The notes under the pieces: generated by a model
Seen by the model: only the letters and a program-made list of their open reading frames with translations
The model's database searches: none
Told to the model about the DNA's origin: nothing
Shown here: piece by piece, positions 43,985-57,712 of the stretch
Numbering within the stretch: position 1 is the stretch's first letter
Layout of the letters: the number at the start of each line of letters is the position of its first letter
Assembly (NCBI RefSeq): GCF_018812025.1
Contig: NC_063053.1
Location: 7,819,123 to 7,883,122, forward strand
Direction of reading: 5' to 3'
DNA length: 64,000 nucleotides
DNA from: Megalobrama amblycephala
Lineage: Eukaryota; Chordata; Actinopteri; Cypriniformes; Xenocyprididae
Translations under genes and position numbers: made by a program

Positions 43985-44012
43985 CTTCTACAAATCTGTG
44001 AGCTCCTCTGGT
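43985..44012 (-). other. Non-coding first exon of the ifit-like gene (inferred)
   Basis: The sequence from about 25-30 nt below the TATA box to the donor AGAAG|GTAAGAC at 43985/43984 is the likely first exon. It joins exon 2 at 43754. The upstream limit is estimated from the TATA position. Confidence 0.5.
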
Positions 44013-44035
44013 GATCATCGAAACAGTGTTCATGG

Positions 44036-44042
44036 TTTTATA
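44036..44042 (-). promoter_or_regulatory. TATA box of the ifit-like gene
   Basis: TATAAAA on the minus strand, 41 bp downstream of the ISRE on that strand and just upstream of the inferred first exon. This matches the compact promoters of vertebrate IFIT genes. Confidence 0.65.
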
Positions 44043-44082
44043 GGGTTTAGTTAGGTTACCTATTATTGCAATAACCAGTTAA

Positions 44083-44094
44083 GTTTCACTTTCC
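44083..44094 (-). promoter_or_regulatory. ISRE of the ifit-like gene
   Basis: The minus strand reads GGAAAGTGAAAC, a core match to the interferon-stimulated response element bound by STAT1-STAT2-IRF9 and IRFs. A weaker related site, AAACGAAACT, lies on the plus strand at about 44118-44127. The position just above the TATA box predicts interferon control. Confidence 0.75.
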
Positions 44095-44650
44095 ACTTAT
44101 TGCTCCGATTAAGGATAAACGAAACTTTAAGGATGCTGCGTCAACAGTGTAACCATGTAAATGTAACCATAGCTACTTCCTTTATCCATGCTAATGAACA
44201 ATTCTAGATTAGCCTAGTTGAAACGTAACATTTTTATCAGCGACAGAAAGATAAGTTTAAAATGTAGTTATATATCATAGATCAAGATTCAGATATAGTT
44301 GTCAGATTTAATGTGGATTACATAATCAGTTGTCACTTTAAATATCACTGAAAGATAATATAGTACAAAAAAACAATTACGTGTCGTTGCACACAATTGA
44401 ATAAATAAAGTAGTTTTTCTCAAAGGACTAATGACTTGAAAGGGTAGAGTAATGGCGCCATCTTGTGACCAAACCTTATGACGCTGCAAGGCTTTTCTAT
44501 TGCACGAGGGTTAGCTTAAGCAAATAAGCTAAATTGTTTTAATAATAATGAGGTTTAGAGCTTTTGCTGCACTGTTTCAGATTTCTAAAACATGTTATAT
44601 GGACACAGTTTTCATGAACACCAGACAATTTTTTTTCCCCAGTGTGTTCG
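44095..44650. other. Intergenic DNA between ifit-like promoter and comtd1 end
   Basis: About 0.55 kb. Apart from the possible second ISRE near 44118 and the comtd1 poly(A) area at its far end, nothing is recognised. Confidence 0.55.
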
Positions 44651-44680
44651 TTTTATTTATTCATTGATAACCAATCTGGG

Positions 44681-47270
<2,590 letters not shown>

Positions 47271-48061
47271 CTTAATGTCAGGTGCCAGACTTAATCAACA
47301 GAAACAAAAGAGAAAAATGAAATTGTGACTTGCACAAGTGAGGCACAAATATATACCTGCTGAGGTGGAAAGTCCATGTTTTGTTTGTTTGGCCTCCGCA
47401 GATAAATAAGATACTGCTGTTTGCGTGGTATTGATTTTTATCAAAGTTTAGCTTACAAGTACTTTTGTTCAATGGCTGTTGGGTATAGCACGATAATAAC
47501 CTGAATAGAAAGCTTGATACAATCTAGATAGAAAATTGGTGAGAATGACATATAATTTGCAAGAGGTGTGATTTTGAGACATTTCAAGAGGCTTTCAGGC
47601 TGGTTTAAATTCATTTCCAATGTTATCACAGATTTGCAGTGGTGCAATAGCCTCCAATTTACTATATATTCCAGCTGCTGTTTCAAATACTTTACTTTTA
47701 TGAATGGTGAAATCAAATCTCTATATTTGCCAAGAAGCCATTGATTATCATGCAATTTTGTTCTCAAGCTAATGAATATTTCATAAGAGTGGACTTTCCA
47801 GCATGAGGACATTGCTTTACCACACTTCTTATGACGTCGTAAAATCAGTAATCAATATGTATGAGTAATACAGGAGCTTATGTTGACAGTATGACAGTAC
47901 AGACATCAATGCAGCCCTATATTATATTATATTATATTATATTATATTATATTATAAACCAGGAAATTGAAGTTCATGATGAGATAGCCCAGGAGTCAGG
48001 AGGAGTGCCCTCTGGTGGAGATTATGGGCACTCCAGCTGGCAGATGTGACATAGTTCCTCC
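47271..48061. other. Region upstream of comtd1
   Basis: No gene recognised. It should contain the comtd1 promoter, but no clear TATA box or CG-rich patch is visible just upstream of 47270. An ATATT five-base repeat run lies at 47921-47956. Confidence 0.5.
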
Positions 48062-48797
48062 TTAAATCTTACACAATATGTAAGATTTTTTAATTAAAAT
48101 ATCCCAAAACCACTAGAACAATGTTTTTGTTGACTTGTGCACTTACATTATCCCAAATGTTTCCAAGAATGTTTAATACCAGAGAAATAAGCAATTTTAA
48201 CCAGGACACGGACCGTGTCCGTTCATCGCCTATCAATGACATCATACCTGCGTTACCCTTGGTTTTATTTTATAGAAACCATGGAAACACCAAAGACGCT
48301 TTAATATATTATGTGTTTTATTAGGCAGGATACATTAATCGACAGAAAAATAATCATGTTTAACACAGTAAGTCTTATTGTTTAAATCTCGTTTTCTTGC
48401 TTTGCAGCGAGTAAATCAGCGAGCAGCCGCCGAGCGAACGCAGAGTAGCATTATAACAACTTTCAACACACAAATGTATCTAATATGATAAAAACAGCAC
48501 TGCGTTACCCCACATACGCTTGACCGAAAGAAGCGAAAGCGGCAACTGCGGCATAATAAACGGCAACTGCGGCACAATAAAAGTCCTCCTTCTCTTGAGG
48601 CATGTGTCGTGCTCGTCTCTCATTAGCAATCGCACCAGCGGCCTCGTTTCTGCTTGCACAGCACTCGGTCCTGCTCTGCTTCATTCTACAGTAACATTAA
48701 CACCTCCCATCATTCCGCGAAATCAAGGTGTTATCAAGCTACCTTTGTTTTGAATAAGCGACCTCTAACGACGAAAATGTACATATTGTGCCTTTAA
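48062..48797. mobile_element. TTAA-type MITE, AATATGTAAGATT family (copy 2)
   Basis: Related along its length to 41329-42064 in the same orientation. Shared words include ACTTACATTATCCCAAA, CATGGAAACACCAAAGACGC and AATAAGCGACCTCTA. The right end ACATATTGTGCCTTTAA is intact; the left end is eroded (TTAAATCTTACACAATATG). Confidence 0.8.
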
Positions 48798-48804
48798 GGA
48801 GTGC

Positions 48805-49826
48805 TTAAAGGGTTAGTTCACCCAAAAATGAAAATTATGTCATTAATGACTCACCCTCATGTCGTTCCAAACCCGTAAGACCTTCGTTCATCTTCGGAAC
48901 ATTTAGTCCGAGAGCTTTCTGTCCCTCCATTGTAAATGTATGTACGGTATACTGTCCATGTCCAGAAAGGTAATAAAAACATCATCAAAAGTAGTCCATG
49001 TGACATCAGTGGGTTAGTTAGAAGTTTTTGAAGCATCTAAAATACATTTTGGTCCAAAAATAACAAAAACTACGACTTTATTCAGCATTATCTTCTCTTC
49101 CGGGTCTGTTGTATATCCGCTTTCACTCCACAGTGATGCTGCTGCTTCTTCTTCTTCTTTCCTGTTTTACAGCGGTTGGCATCCAGCTTATTGGTGCATT
49201 ACCGCCCCCTTCTGCTCCGGACAGTGACACGATTAGGACATCCATGACATGCACACTTACGCACCATTTTAAAAAATATAGCAATACCAAAATACAAACA
49301 ATGTAGAATAGCTTGAATACAGCGTGCGTCTCCCTCAGACTGTAAACGAAGCTCGGGCGCACCAGATAACACGTCATCAGCGTCACTGTCCGGAGCAGAA
49401 GGGGGCGGTAATGCATCAATAAGCTGGATGCCAACCGCCGTAAAACAGGAAAGAAGAAGAAGAAGAAGCAGCAGCGTCACTGTGGAGTGAAAGCGGATAT
49501 ACAACAGACCCGGAAGAGAAGAAAATGCTGAATAAAGTCGTAGTTTTTGTTATTTTTGGACCAAAATGTATTTTCGATGCTTCAACAAATTCTAACTAAC
49601 CCACTGATGTCACATGGACTACTTTGATGATGTTTTTATTACCTTTCTGGACATGGACAGTCTACTGTACATACATTTTCAATGGATGGACAGAAAGCTC
49701 TCGGACTAAATCTAAAATATCTTAAACTGTGTTCTGAAGATGAACGGAGGTCTTACGGGTTTGGAACGACATGAGGGTGAGTCATTAATGACAGAATTTT
49801 CATTTTTGGGTGAACTAACCCTTTAA
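48805..49826. mobile_element. TTAA-type MITE, copy C: 1-kb palindrome
   Basis: Ends TTAAAGGGTTAGTTCACCC and GGGTGAACTAACCCTTTAA. The two halves are nearly perfect inverted copies, clearest at 49093-49230 and 49386-49525 (for example CCGCCCCCTTCTGCTCCGGA left, its complement right). Both arms encode the same short hydrophobic peptide frame by symmetry, which is not evidence for a gene. It begins 7 bp after the previous MITE. Confidence 0.85.
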
Positions 49827-51415
49827 GGGCTCTTGGACAGCTCCTGAGGATATGTTCCAGGGTCCCTCTCGTTCCGGCACAGAGGACGAGCTGGTGAAAC
49901 TGCCTTCCTCTAACAGAACAAGTTGGACGTGCTACATCGTAGGCTGTCTGTAGCAACTCAAGCTGCTACAAAAGTCGCTGTCTATTTGCCGCCATCGCTG
50001 TTGCTGCTTCTCCGACAACGTACACAACAAACTGCTTCTTCTTTGGCTTTTGCCTTGATACTGTGGGTTACACCATCTGTGGACACTGCCTACTAGGGGT
50101 CTGCATGTGTAATTGCACGTCAACGACACAGAAGTATAAATGAAAACCGACGTGTAGAGGCTACGGCGTAGGTCCGACGCAAAAGTATAAATCAGCCTTA
50201 AATGTACACATTCTCATTAGTACACATACTACTCTCTAGCGGATGACAGAATGTCTACGCAAACCCTCAACAAAGTGAGAGCATGAGAGGGCCTTTCTGG
50301 CTTGTTTTTGCCTGTGTAGTTCAGAGAGTGTTCATTTCAATATTGCCTAACTTAATGAAATGCGTTTTAATTGTCAGTCTTTGTAGTAATGTGCATGCAC
50401 ACTGCCTGTGGAACGTTACCTCCCACACACAGTAATGAACTGAAAGTGTAAGTGTGTCATATGGTAAAATTGTTTACTTCATCTCATTACTGGCATTTCA
50501 AACGGCACATTTGTCTGTGTGTGTGTTTCACAATGAGAGAACCAGAGCACAATGCTAAGAAGAACGCATTCCCAGTATCAGAGACTGGGTGGTGGGGCGT
50601 TCTCAAAGGAGAGGCCTACTTCCTCTGTAGATTCGTTAATTAGGTATGCACGGATGCAAACAAATCTCCCTGCCCACACATAAGTCATCAGCAGTGAAAT
50701 ATGGGGCATGAGTACCTCTGTCTTTGAATCTTGCTCTTGCTGTGTTTAATGACAAGAAGAGATGCCTGTAAATAACAGTTCAAGTCCGCTCTCTGAAAAT
50801 AAGATGCCGTGTTCTCGTATCCTCTCCCCACCACTGCTCCGGGAATCTTATGTGACGCTAATTGTTCCTGCTACTTGTGCCAAGTACCCACTGTTCTTCG
50901 ACACAATCTACAGACAGGACCCGGTCCCTCGGCTGCTCTCAGTGTCTGTTTAAGGACTGAAAGGATGCGTCTTGCCATCTGCGGAGAGCGCGTCTCTTCC
51001 TGTTCCCGGCCCTGATTGTATTTGCTCTTCCTTTGGCTGTCAGTGCATCACCTTGATATATGCTCACAAACCCTCTCAGAGGCTTTGAGTAAGGAATACA
51101 AGAAAAAAAGCCCTCTGCCGCTGGAAAAGAAGAAAAGAAAATACATACGAAACTGTTAATATGAAACAAAATAATTCAAGAGGTTGCTCCTTTGTTTTCT
51201 TCAAATGTAACAAATAAATACAGTTGTATTTTTTTTTTAAAATGCATTACTATTATCCAGGAGCTGTTGCAACTCTTTTCTTATTTGCAATAAGAGCTGG
51301 CTGCCTAATATAGACAAAAATACACATTTCTATACAGTTGCAGTAGATAAAGTTTTTGTGTATTTAGAACATTTCAGTATAATTTCAGTTCTATCTATCT
51401 TAAAGATCTATCTAT
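49827..51415. other. Non-coding stretch with a low-repeat island
   Basis: About 49830-50200 looks repeat-derived (CG-bearing, includes AAAAGTATAAAT words). From about 50440 to 51170 the sequence is more complex and free of the repeat families noted here. No exon-like structure with matching splice sites was found. Confidence 0.45.
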
Positions 51416-51418
51416 CTA

Positions 51419-51547
51419 TACTGTAAAAAAAAGTTGCTGACTTAAATTTTTAAGTACAGTCAACTTGCTTAACTTATTTCAATATGTTTTTACATTGCTT
51501 TAACTAATGTTGTCAACTTATTGATCATATACTTTTTTTACAGTGTG
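51419..51547. mobile_element. Small MITE with ACTGTAAAAAA ends
   Basis: Begins ATACTGTAAAAAAAAGTTG and ends TACTTTTTTTACAGTGT; the ends are inverted copies of CACTGTAAAAAA, a terminus seen in CACTA/EnSpm-like fish elements. About 129 bp. Confidence 0.6.
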
Positions 51548-51921
51548 TGTGTATATATACACACACACACATATATTATTTCATGCATAGAAACAGGTTT
51601 TAGTATATTATTTCTGGAAGCAGAGAATGTGGTACTCGCTATCTTGCAGCAAGTGGCAGTGTTGTCTACATAATGTCAGAAAGAAACAGCATAAAATAAC
51701 TGTAATATAGTGATCACAAAGACAGATAACACTAACAAAGAGTTTATGAAAGCCAAAAACATGAATTAGAATCATTAAGTTTCCTGAATAATTGGATATT
51801 AATAATTGGATTATTATAAATGTTTTACTTTATAATAATAATGATAATAATATCCTGACTAAATTGATATGGAAACGTTTTTATTTCATTTTAATAACAA
51901 CAGCAACAACAACAACAATAA

Positions 51922-52205
51922 TACTTTATAATAAGGTTTATTAGTTAACTACATTAGTTAACATGAACTAATAATGAGCTTCACTTCTACAGCATTTATT
52001 AATCTTTGTTAATGTTAATTTCAACATTTACTAATGCATTATTAAAATCAAGAGTTGTATTTGAATATGAACAAACAATGAACTGCTGTATTTTTATTAA
52101 CTAACATTAACAAAAATGAAATACTGTAGTAAATGTATTGCTCATGGTTAGTTCATGTTAGTTAATACATTAACTAATGTTAACAAATGAACCTTATTGT
52201 AAAGC
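51922..52205. mobile_element. MITE (ACTTTATAATAAGGTT family)
   Basis: Left end ACTTTATAATAAGGTTTATT, right end AATGAACCTTATTGTAAAGC, and an interior rich in GTTAACATTAGTTAA words on both arms. About 285 bp and non-coding. Confidence 0.7.
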
Positions 52206-53394
52206 ATTACCAATAAATGTAATAGTGTTTTCATTTACAAAAAGGTTGTAATTGTAAACAAAAAATACAAATGAAAACCAGTGTCAGATGCTTTATGAGG
52301 GCTTGTATATATTAGAGATAAGCTGGTAATTATTTTTTTCTACCTTTGTATCTCTTCTGCATTGTAACAAAGTGCTGAACCTGGTCTGCATAAAATTACG
52401 GTTGAGTGGCAGGTGCAGTTGTTTGACTTTCAAATCACTTAGGCATCTTTTTTTTTATTAACCTTGCATGTAAATAAATACAGATTTCAATTTCTATGGA
52501 GCTGCACGTGGAAATGACAGTCCTCAAAACATCAAACAAACTGCTTCAGGGCAATCGCACCATCGCAAGCCCTCTAATGTGAAAGGCACTGACACCTGAA
52601 GCAAGGTGCAAAAAAGACAAATGTCATTTTTTCAGAAACAATTAGCGAGAGAGCCTTCGGATTTGAGGACGGCTCATCTTTCCAGGCTGTCGGCTCCTCT
52701 GTATGGCAGTGCAAGGCTGCTGTGGAGCTCAGTCTTATATCACTCGCTGCTGACATCTTCCTGTCTGAGCAAGTCAGGCCTCTATAGTGCTACAAGTACA
52801 CACACACACACACACACTGCAAGAAAACCTTCCTCACCTGAATATTAAACAGTGCAGAGATCTCAGTAGCTTTTAAAATGGTGTTGTTTCTGTGTTTTCT
52901 GCTTGTATAGGCAGCCGTAGTCGGGACTGTGCAAGAGACGTTGCATCTCTTATTACATTACTGACCTTTTCAGAACAACATCATGGGTCCATTCAGATTT
53001 AATTGCTTCAAAAATATATTTTGATATCCATTAAAAATGTGTACATATATGTACAGAAAACGACCAGTTACAACTAATCATCTACCTATTGCAAAATGCG
53101 TGGATGTCTTTTTGTGGATCTAGCGTTCAGTTATCTAGGCAGCATCATTTGCATAAAGCTAAATGCATACAGACATTCAGATTATTATATGTGTGTGTGC
53201 AATGGGCGTTTATTTTCTTTAAAAAGCAGGTCTGTTTTAATATCTTACTGTTAAAAACTAGGCCTGTAATAATAAATAATAACAATTATTCTTGTAGTTT
53301 CTGACACTTCTTTACAAAGCAGAATCAAGCTGTAAATTTCAAAATAATTTTAAAAAGTATTGTATATAATTCTAAGACATTCAGTACATAATTT
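52206..53394. other. Non-coding stretch with a possible conserved island
   Basis: No gene is recognised. About 52500-52790 is repeat-free and compositionally balanced. A CA run lies at 52799-52817. Confidence 0.45.
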
Positions 53395-53845
53395 TGAACA
53401 GCAGTTCAGAAGTTTGGGATCAGTAAGGTAAAAACGGTAATATTGTGAAATATTTTTACAATTTAAAGTAACTGTTTTCTGTTTGAATATATTTTAAAAT
53501 GTTTTTTATTCCTGTGATGCAAAGCTGAATTTTCAGCATCATTACTCTAGTCTTCAGTGTCACATGATCCTTCGTAAATTATTTTAATATGCTGATTTGC
53601 TGCTCAATAAGCATTTATTATTATTATCAATGTTGAAAACATTTTTTTTGAGAATTCTTTAATGAATAGTAATTTTAAAAGAATGGCATTTATCTAAAAT
53701 AGAAAGCTTTTGTAGAGTTATACACTACTGTTCAAAAGTTGGGGTCAGTAAGAATTTTTTTTTGGAAAGAAATTAGTACTTTTATTCAGCAATGATGCAT
53801 TAAATTGATCAAAAGTGACAGTAAAGACATTTATAATGTTAAATG
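53395..53845. mobile_element. Fragment of the AAAAGTTTGG fold-back family
   Basis: Contains AGAAGTTTGGGATCAGTAAG, CATGATCCTTCGTAAATTATT and ACTACTGTTCAAAAGTTGGG, all shared with the element at 24427-25346. Ends are unclear. A further fragment lies at about 54770-55015. Confidence 0.65.
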
Positions 53846-53989
53846 TGTAAGCAACAAGCTCATTGGCTGCAGAAGTGACATAACCAATCAGCTTGTGCCA
53901 AGTAGTTAATGCTGTAATTATCATCAGCTTGCCTTAAGGAACCATTAGCCTGCGCCATCTAGAGTTTCATGGCTGAACTATGAATATAT

Positions 53990-54741
53990 AAAAAATGACC
54001 GTGATTTTAACAGTAAAAGACTGTAAAAATGCTGCGGTGAAAAACTGTCAATTGGTTTACAGAAAGTTTCCGTACTATATACGGTGAATAACTGTAATAG
54101 ATGTAACGGTACATTTAATGTAATTTTACGGTAAAATACCGTTAAATTCACAGTTTTTGGAAGTGAAAAATAACAATCCATTGTAAAATTTACAGTGAAA
54201 AACCGTAAATTGACATTCCCACATTTCCCTGCGTGACTCTTCACATTTGATATATTTTCGTTGAAATAACTCTGTTTCTTCTTAGTTTTTCTCATTTTTT
54301 TCTAATCAGTTATGTACATTAGAGTTTTATGTTACATCTAATGTTGTTAAATTAATGTTTATTGCATTTTTAAAATTTCATGCATGTTACCATGATGGTG
54401 TTTAGTGTGTGTGTGAATGACACTGTGTGCACCTTCTATATATTAGTATTGTCCTTCTCAGCTTGTGGAAAAGCTTCTTGTGATGAACTTTGATTCATCA
54501 TGTGACTCTTATCACCACTGTGTTTGGTGACTGTCAGTGTATTATAAAGGTACAAAACAGATATCACTACTTAATTAGGTTGGTAAATTAACATCATATC
54601 AGTTAATGAAATACGTTATTTTACCGTAAATTTAACAGATTTTTTTTTACGTTGCTACTGTATTTTTTACGGTAAAGTTCTGGCAACCACAGCTGCCGTT
54701 TTTTTACCGTAAATTTTACTGGGATTTTTTTTACAGTGTAC
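53990..54741. mobile_element. MITE with TTTACGGTAAA inverted ends
   Basis: Left portion rich in ACAGTAAAAGACTGTAAAAA and ACGGTAAAATACCGTTAAA; right end ACCGTAAATTTTACTGGG and TTTTTTACAGTGTA. The terminus CACTGTAAAAAA read on the minus strand suggests a CACTA/EnSpm-like non-autonomous element. Internal sequence is unique to this copy. Confidence 0.55.
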
Positions 54742-55019
54742 ATATACGTGTGTGTATAATGTATAATGATGCCATCTTCAGAAATCACTCTAATATGCTG
54801 ATTTGGTGCTTAAGAATCATTTCTTATTATCATCAATGTTAAAAACGGTTGTGCAGCTTAATATTTTTGTGAAAACCATGATGCAGGATTCTTTGATGAG
54901 TAGCATTTATTTGAAATAAAAATCTTTTTGAAAAGTCTTCACTATCAATTTTAAATACAGTAAAGTGCAGCAAAGTATTAAAAACGCTTACTGACCCCAA
55001 ACCTTTGATTGGTAGTACA

Positions 55020-56198
55020 TATCATTGTATGACTTTGACAGCCTTAAAAAACAGAAAAATTAGAAATTCCATTTTTTTTTTTTTAAACCCTAGATGTAAA
55101 GCATATTTGTAATATAAATTGTCCCACCCACTTGTCTGTTACAGAAGCGCTTCCTTGCAAAAAGCCGCTAACATATGTGATGGGAAGCTTCAATTCCTTT
55201 ATCTCCATACTGCTGACACCAGGGCTATTTACACCACCCAGTGCGTCTGAAATGGATGTCCTTTTGTACAAAGTCACTTCATTTTCCTTCCCCATTATTC
55301 TTGGTTCTGCCTGTGAATGTCCAATAATTGCCATAGTTGAAGTGCTAATGATAATGTTATAACTTGGATCAATTTGCTGTGGCAATTGGACCTTTTTAAT
55401 TGAGTCGATTATCAAGCCTGTGTGTGTTGAAGCTTACAGAGCCAGTGCCAGAGAGAACGCACCCCAGGTCGAGCGTATGTGTGTGTAATGTGGGGTTTAA
55501 GTGCCCCGGGCCGCAGATAAGGGTTCGGGGCAGAGATGGAGGAGGAGACGAGGAGACGAGGGCAGATCAGAGCCTCGGCTGTAATATTCACAGACACTCA
55601 CCACATCTGAAGTTAATCCAATCATGAAGAGATGCCTTACTTTCATCAGCCTCAGACACACTAGCATGAGGTCAAGAGCAGCTTGTATTAGCACAATGAT
55701 GTCAGAGAGAAATGGTGTAGATAATTGACTTTCAGACCCTTTCAGAAGAAACCCTGACAGCCAGTCGGCCTTATGGAAAACAAAAACGATTGCCAAACGT
55801 GTGCTTAACGACGTCCAAACTCATGGGATGTCGGCTCCTATTCCTCAGTTGGTCTCCGTCTGGAGCAATGGACAGCCTTGTTGAATTATCTCAAACGGAG
55901 CGGGAATGCCAACATGTCTCTATGGTGAAGTATGTTTGAAGACTTGATGAAGACTCAGAGGAAGCACGACTGCAGGTTTTGTCATGTCATGCTCGCACTT
56001 GCGCGACGAGTTCCTGCTTTGGAGCGATCGCCTGCTGATTTGATCAGCTTGATTACCAGCTAGAAATAGCTGCAGGAATTGTTCAATTTTTTTATATTTT
56101 TTTTTTTATGAAATATCGCCGATCATATCCATCATGCTAGCATTGTGTGCTTTTGTTAAAGCTAAAGTGTATGATTTTTTTTAAGATTCACTCCAGCT
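55020..56198. other. Gene-free, low-repeat island
   Basis: About 55100-55800 lacks the repeat families noted in this window and has complex sequence with many homeodomain-type TAATTG and ATTA words. No open frame with splice support. It may be a conserved non-coding element; this cannot be tested without alignment. Confidence 0.4.
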
Positions 56199-56494
56199 TT
56201 AAGGGATAGTTCACCCAAAAATGAAAATTTTTCCATCATTTACTCACCCTCATTTTGTTCCAAACCTGTATAAATTTCTTTGATCTGTTGAACACAAAAG
56301 AAGATATTTTGAAGAATGTTGGTGACCAAACAATTTTGGGTCACCATTGACTTCCATAGTATTTTTTTTCATACTATAGAAGTCAAAGACCCAAAACTGT
56401 TTGGTTACAAACATTCTTCAAAATAAATTATATACATGTTGCGGGTGAGTAATTGATGACAGAATTTTCATTTTTGGGTGAACTATCCCTTTAA
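56199..56494. mobile_element. TTAA-type MITE, copy D
   Basis: Begins TTAAGGGATAGTTCACCC and ends GGGTGAACTATCCCTTTAA. Arms include ACATTCTTCAAAATA and its complement. Its right-hand TTAA is also the left-hand TTAA of the next element. Confidence 0.85.
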
Positions 56495-57712
56495 AGGTGC
56501 CATCGAATGAAAAATTGAATTTACTTTGGCATAGTTGAATAACAAGAGTTCAGTACATGGAAATGACATACAGTGAGTCTCAAACACCATTGTTTCCTCC
56601 TTCTTATGTAAATCTCATTTGTTTAAAAGACCTCCAAAAAACAGGCGAATCTCAACATAACACCGACTGTTACGTAACAGTCGGGATCATTAATATATAT
56701 GATCCCAATATTTGCATATGCCAGCCCATGTTCAAGGCATTAGACAAGGGCAGCCAGTATTATCGTCTGGATCTGTGCACAGCTGAATGTGGTTAAAGTT
56801 ACCATCGTTTCTTACTGTATTCACAGAGACAAGAGCCGTCACTATTTTCATTTTTAAAGGCGCTCTAAGCGATTTGCCGCGTTTTTAGGCCCTTTTTTTT
56901 TTTTTGTCACATACCGCAAACATCTCCTCACTATGCGCTAGCTGCCTGTCCCCTGAACACACTGTAAAAAAACGCGGTCTCTGTAGTCGCCACAAGCTCC
57001 GAAAACTGCAATAAAAACAAACTGGTGCAGCCTGGACCACTTAACATAATAAACATGCTCCAGCCAATAACCGACAAGCAGCGTCAATACGCAAGCTACT
57101 TACATTTTAAATGCGCGTTCATGACTGTTTCAGGAAGCATGGAGGGGAGGGCCAGGAGGAGTAGGAGGGAGGGTCTAGCTAGCCTCTGTTTTGTTTGACA
57201 ACACTTCGAACATCAACAGGAAGTTACTCCGCTCAGAATCGCTTAGAGCGCCTTTAAACACTTGCAGTCTGTATAATGCATAAACACAACTTCATTCTTT
57301 ATAAATCTCTCCAACAGTGTGTAATGTTAGCTTTAGCCACGGAGCACTATCAAACTCATTCAGAATCAAATGTAAACATCCAAATAAATACTATACTCAC
57401 ATGATCTGATGCATGCATGCAGTATGCATGACGAACATTTGGTAAAGATCCATTTGAGGGTTATATTAGCTGTGTGAACTTTGTAAATGCACTGTATAAT
57501 AGTCGAGAGCTCGGGGAGCAGGGAGCAAGAGGATTTAAAGGGGCCGCACACGCTTAATCGGTGCATAGTTAACAATGCTTCAAAATAGGCTGTTAAAAAA
57601 ATGTATTAAAAAAATCTATGGGGTATTTTGAGCTGAAACTTCACAGACACATTCAGGGGACACCTTAGACTTATATTACATCTTGTAAAAACTGGTTCTA
57701 GGGCACCTTTAA
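56491..57712. mobile_element. TTAA-type MITE, GGTGCCCTAGAA family (copy E), with nested insertion
   Basis: Begins TTAAAGGTGCCATCGAATG and ends GGTTCTAGGGCACCTTTAA. It shares extended internal sequence in inverted orientation with 61520-62995, for example AAGGAGGAAACAATGG and ATGAGTTTGATAGTGCTCCG words. It is interrupted by the element at 56854-57257. Confidence 0.82.
56854..57257. mobile_element. MITE with GGCGCTCTAAGCGAT ends, nested in copy E
   Basis: Begins TTAAAGGCGCTCTAAGCGAT and ends ATCGCTTAGAGCGCCTTTAA, a 19-20-bp perfect inverted repeat. The corresponding position in the related copy at 61520-62995 lacks it, which shows it inserted later. Confidence 0.85.

Noticed and set aside
44017..44033. 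Start codon near the TATA box spliced to ifit exon 2
   Set aside because: Joining it to exon 2 gives a frame that ends at a TAA before the family sequence, and it probably lies upstream of transcription start.
49109..49504. Short frames with signal-peptide-like hydrophobic starts on both strands
   Set aside because: Both are the same sequence in the two arms of the copy C palindrome, so the match reflects inverted repetition and not a gene pair.
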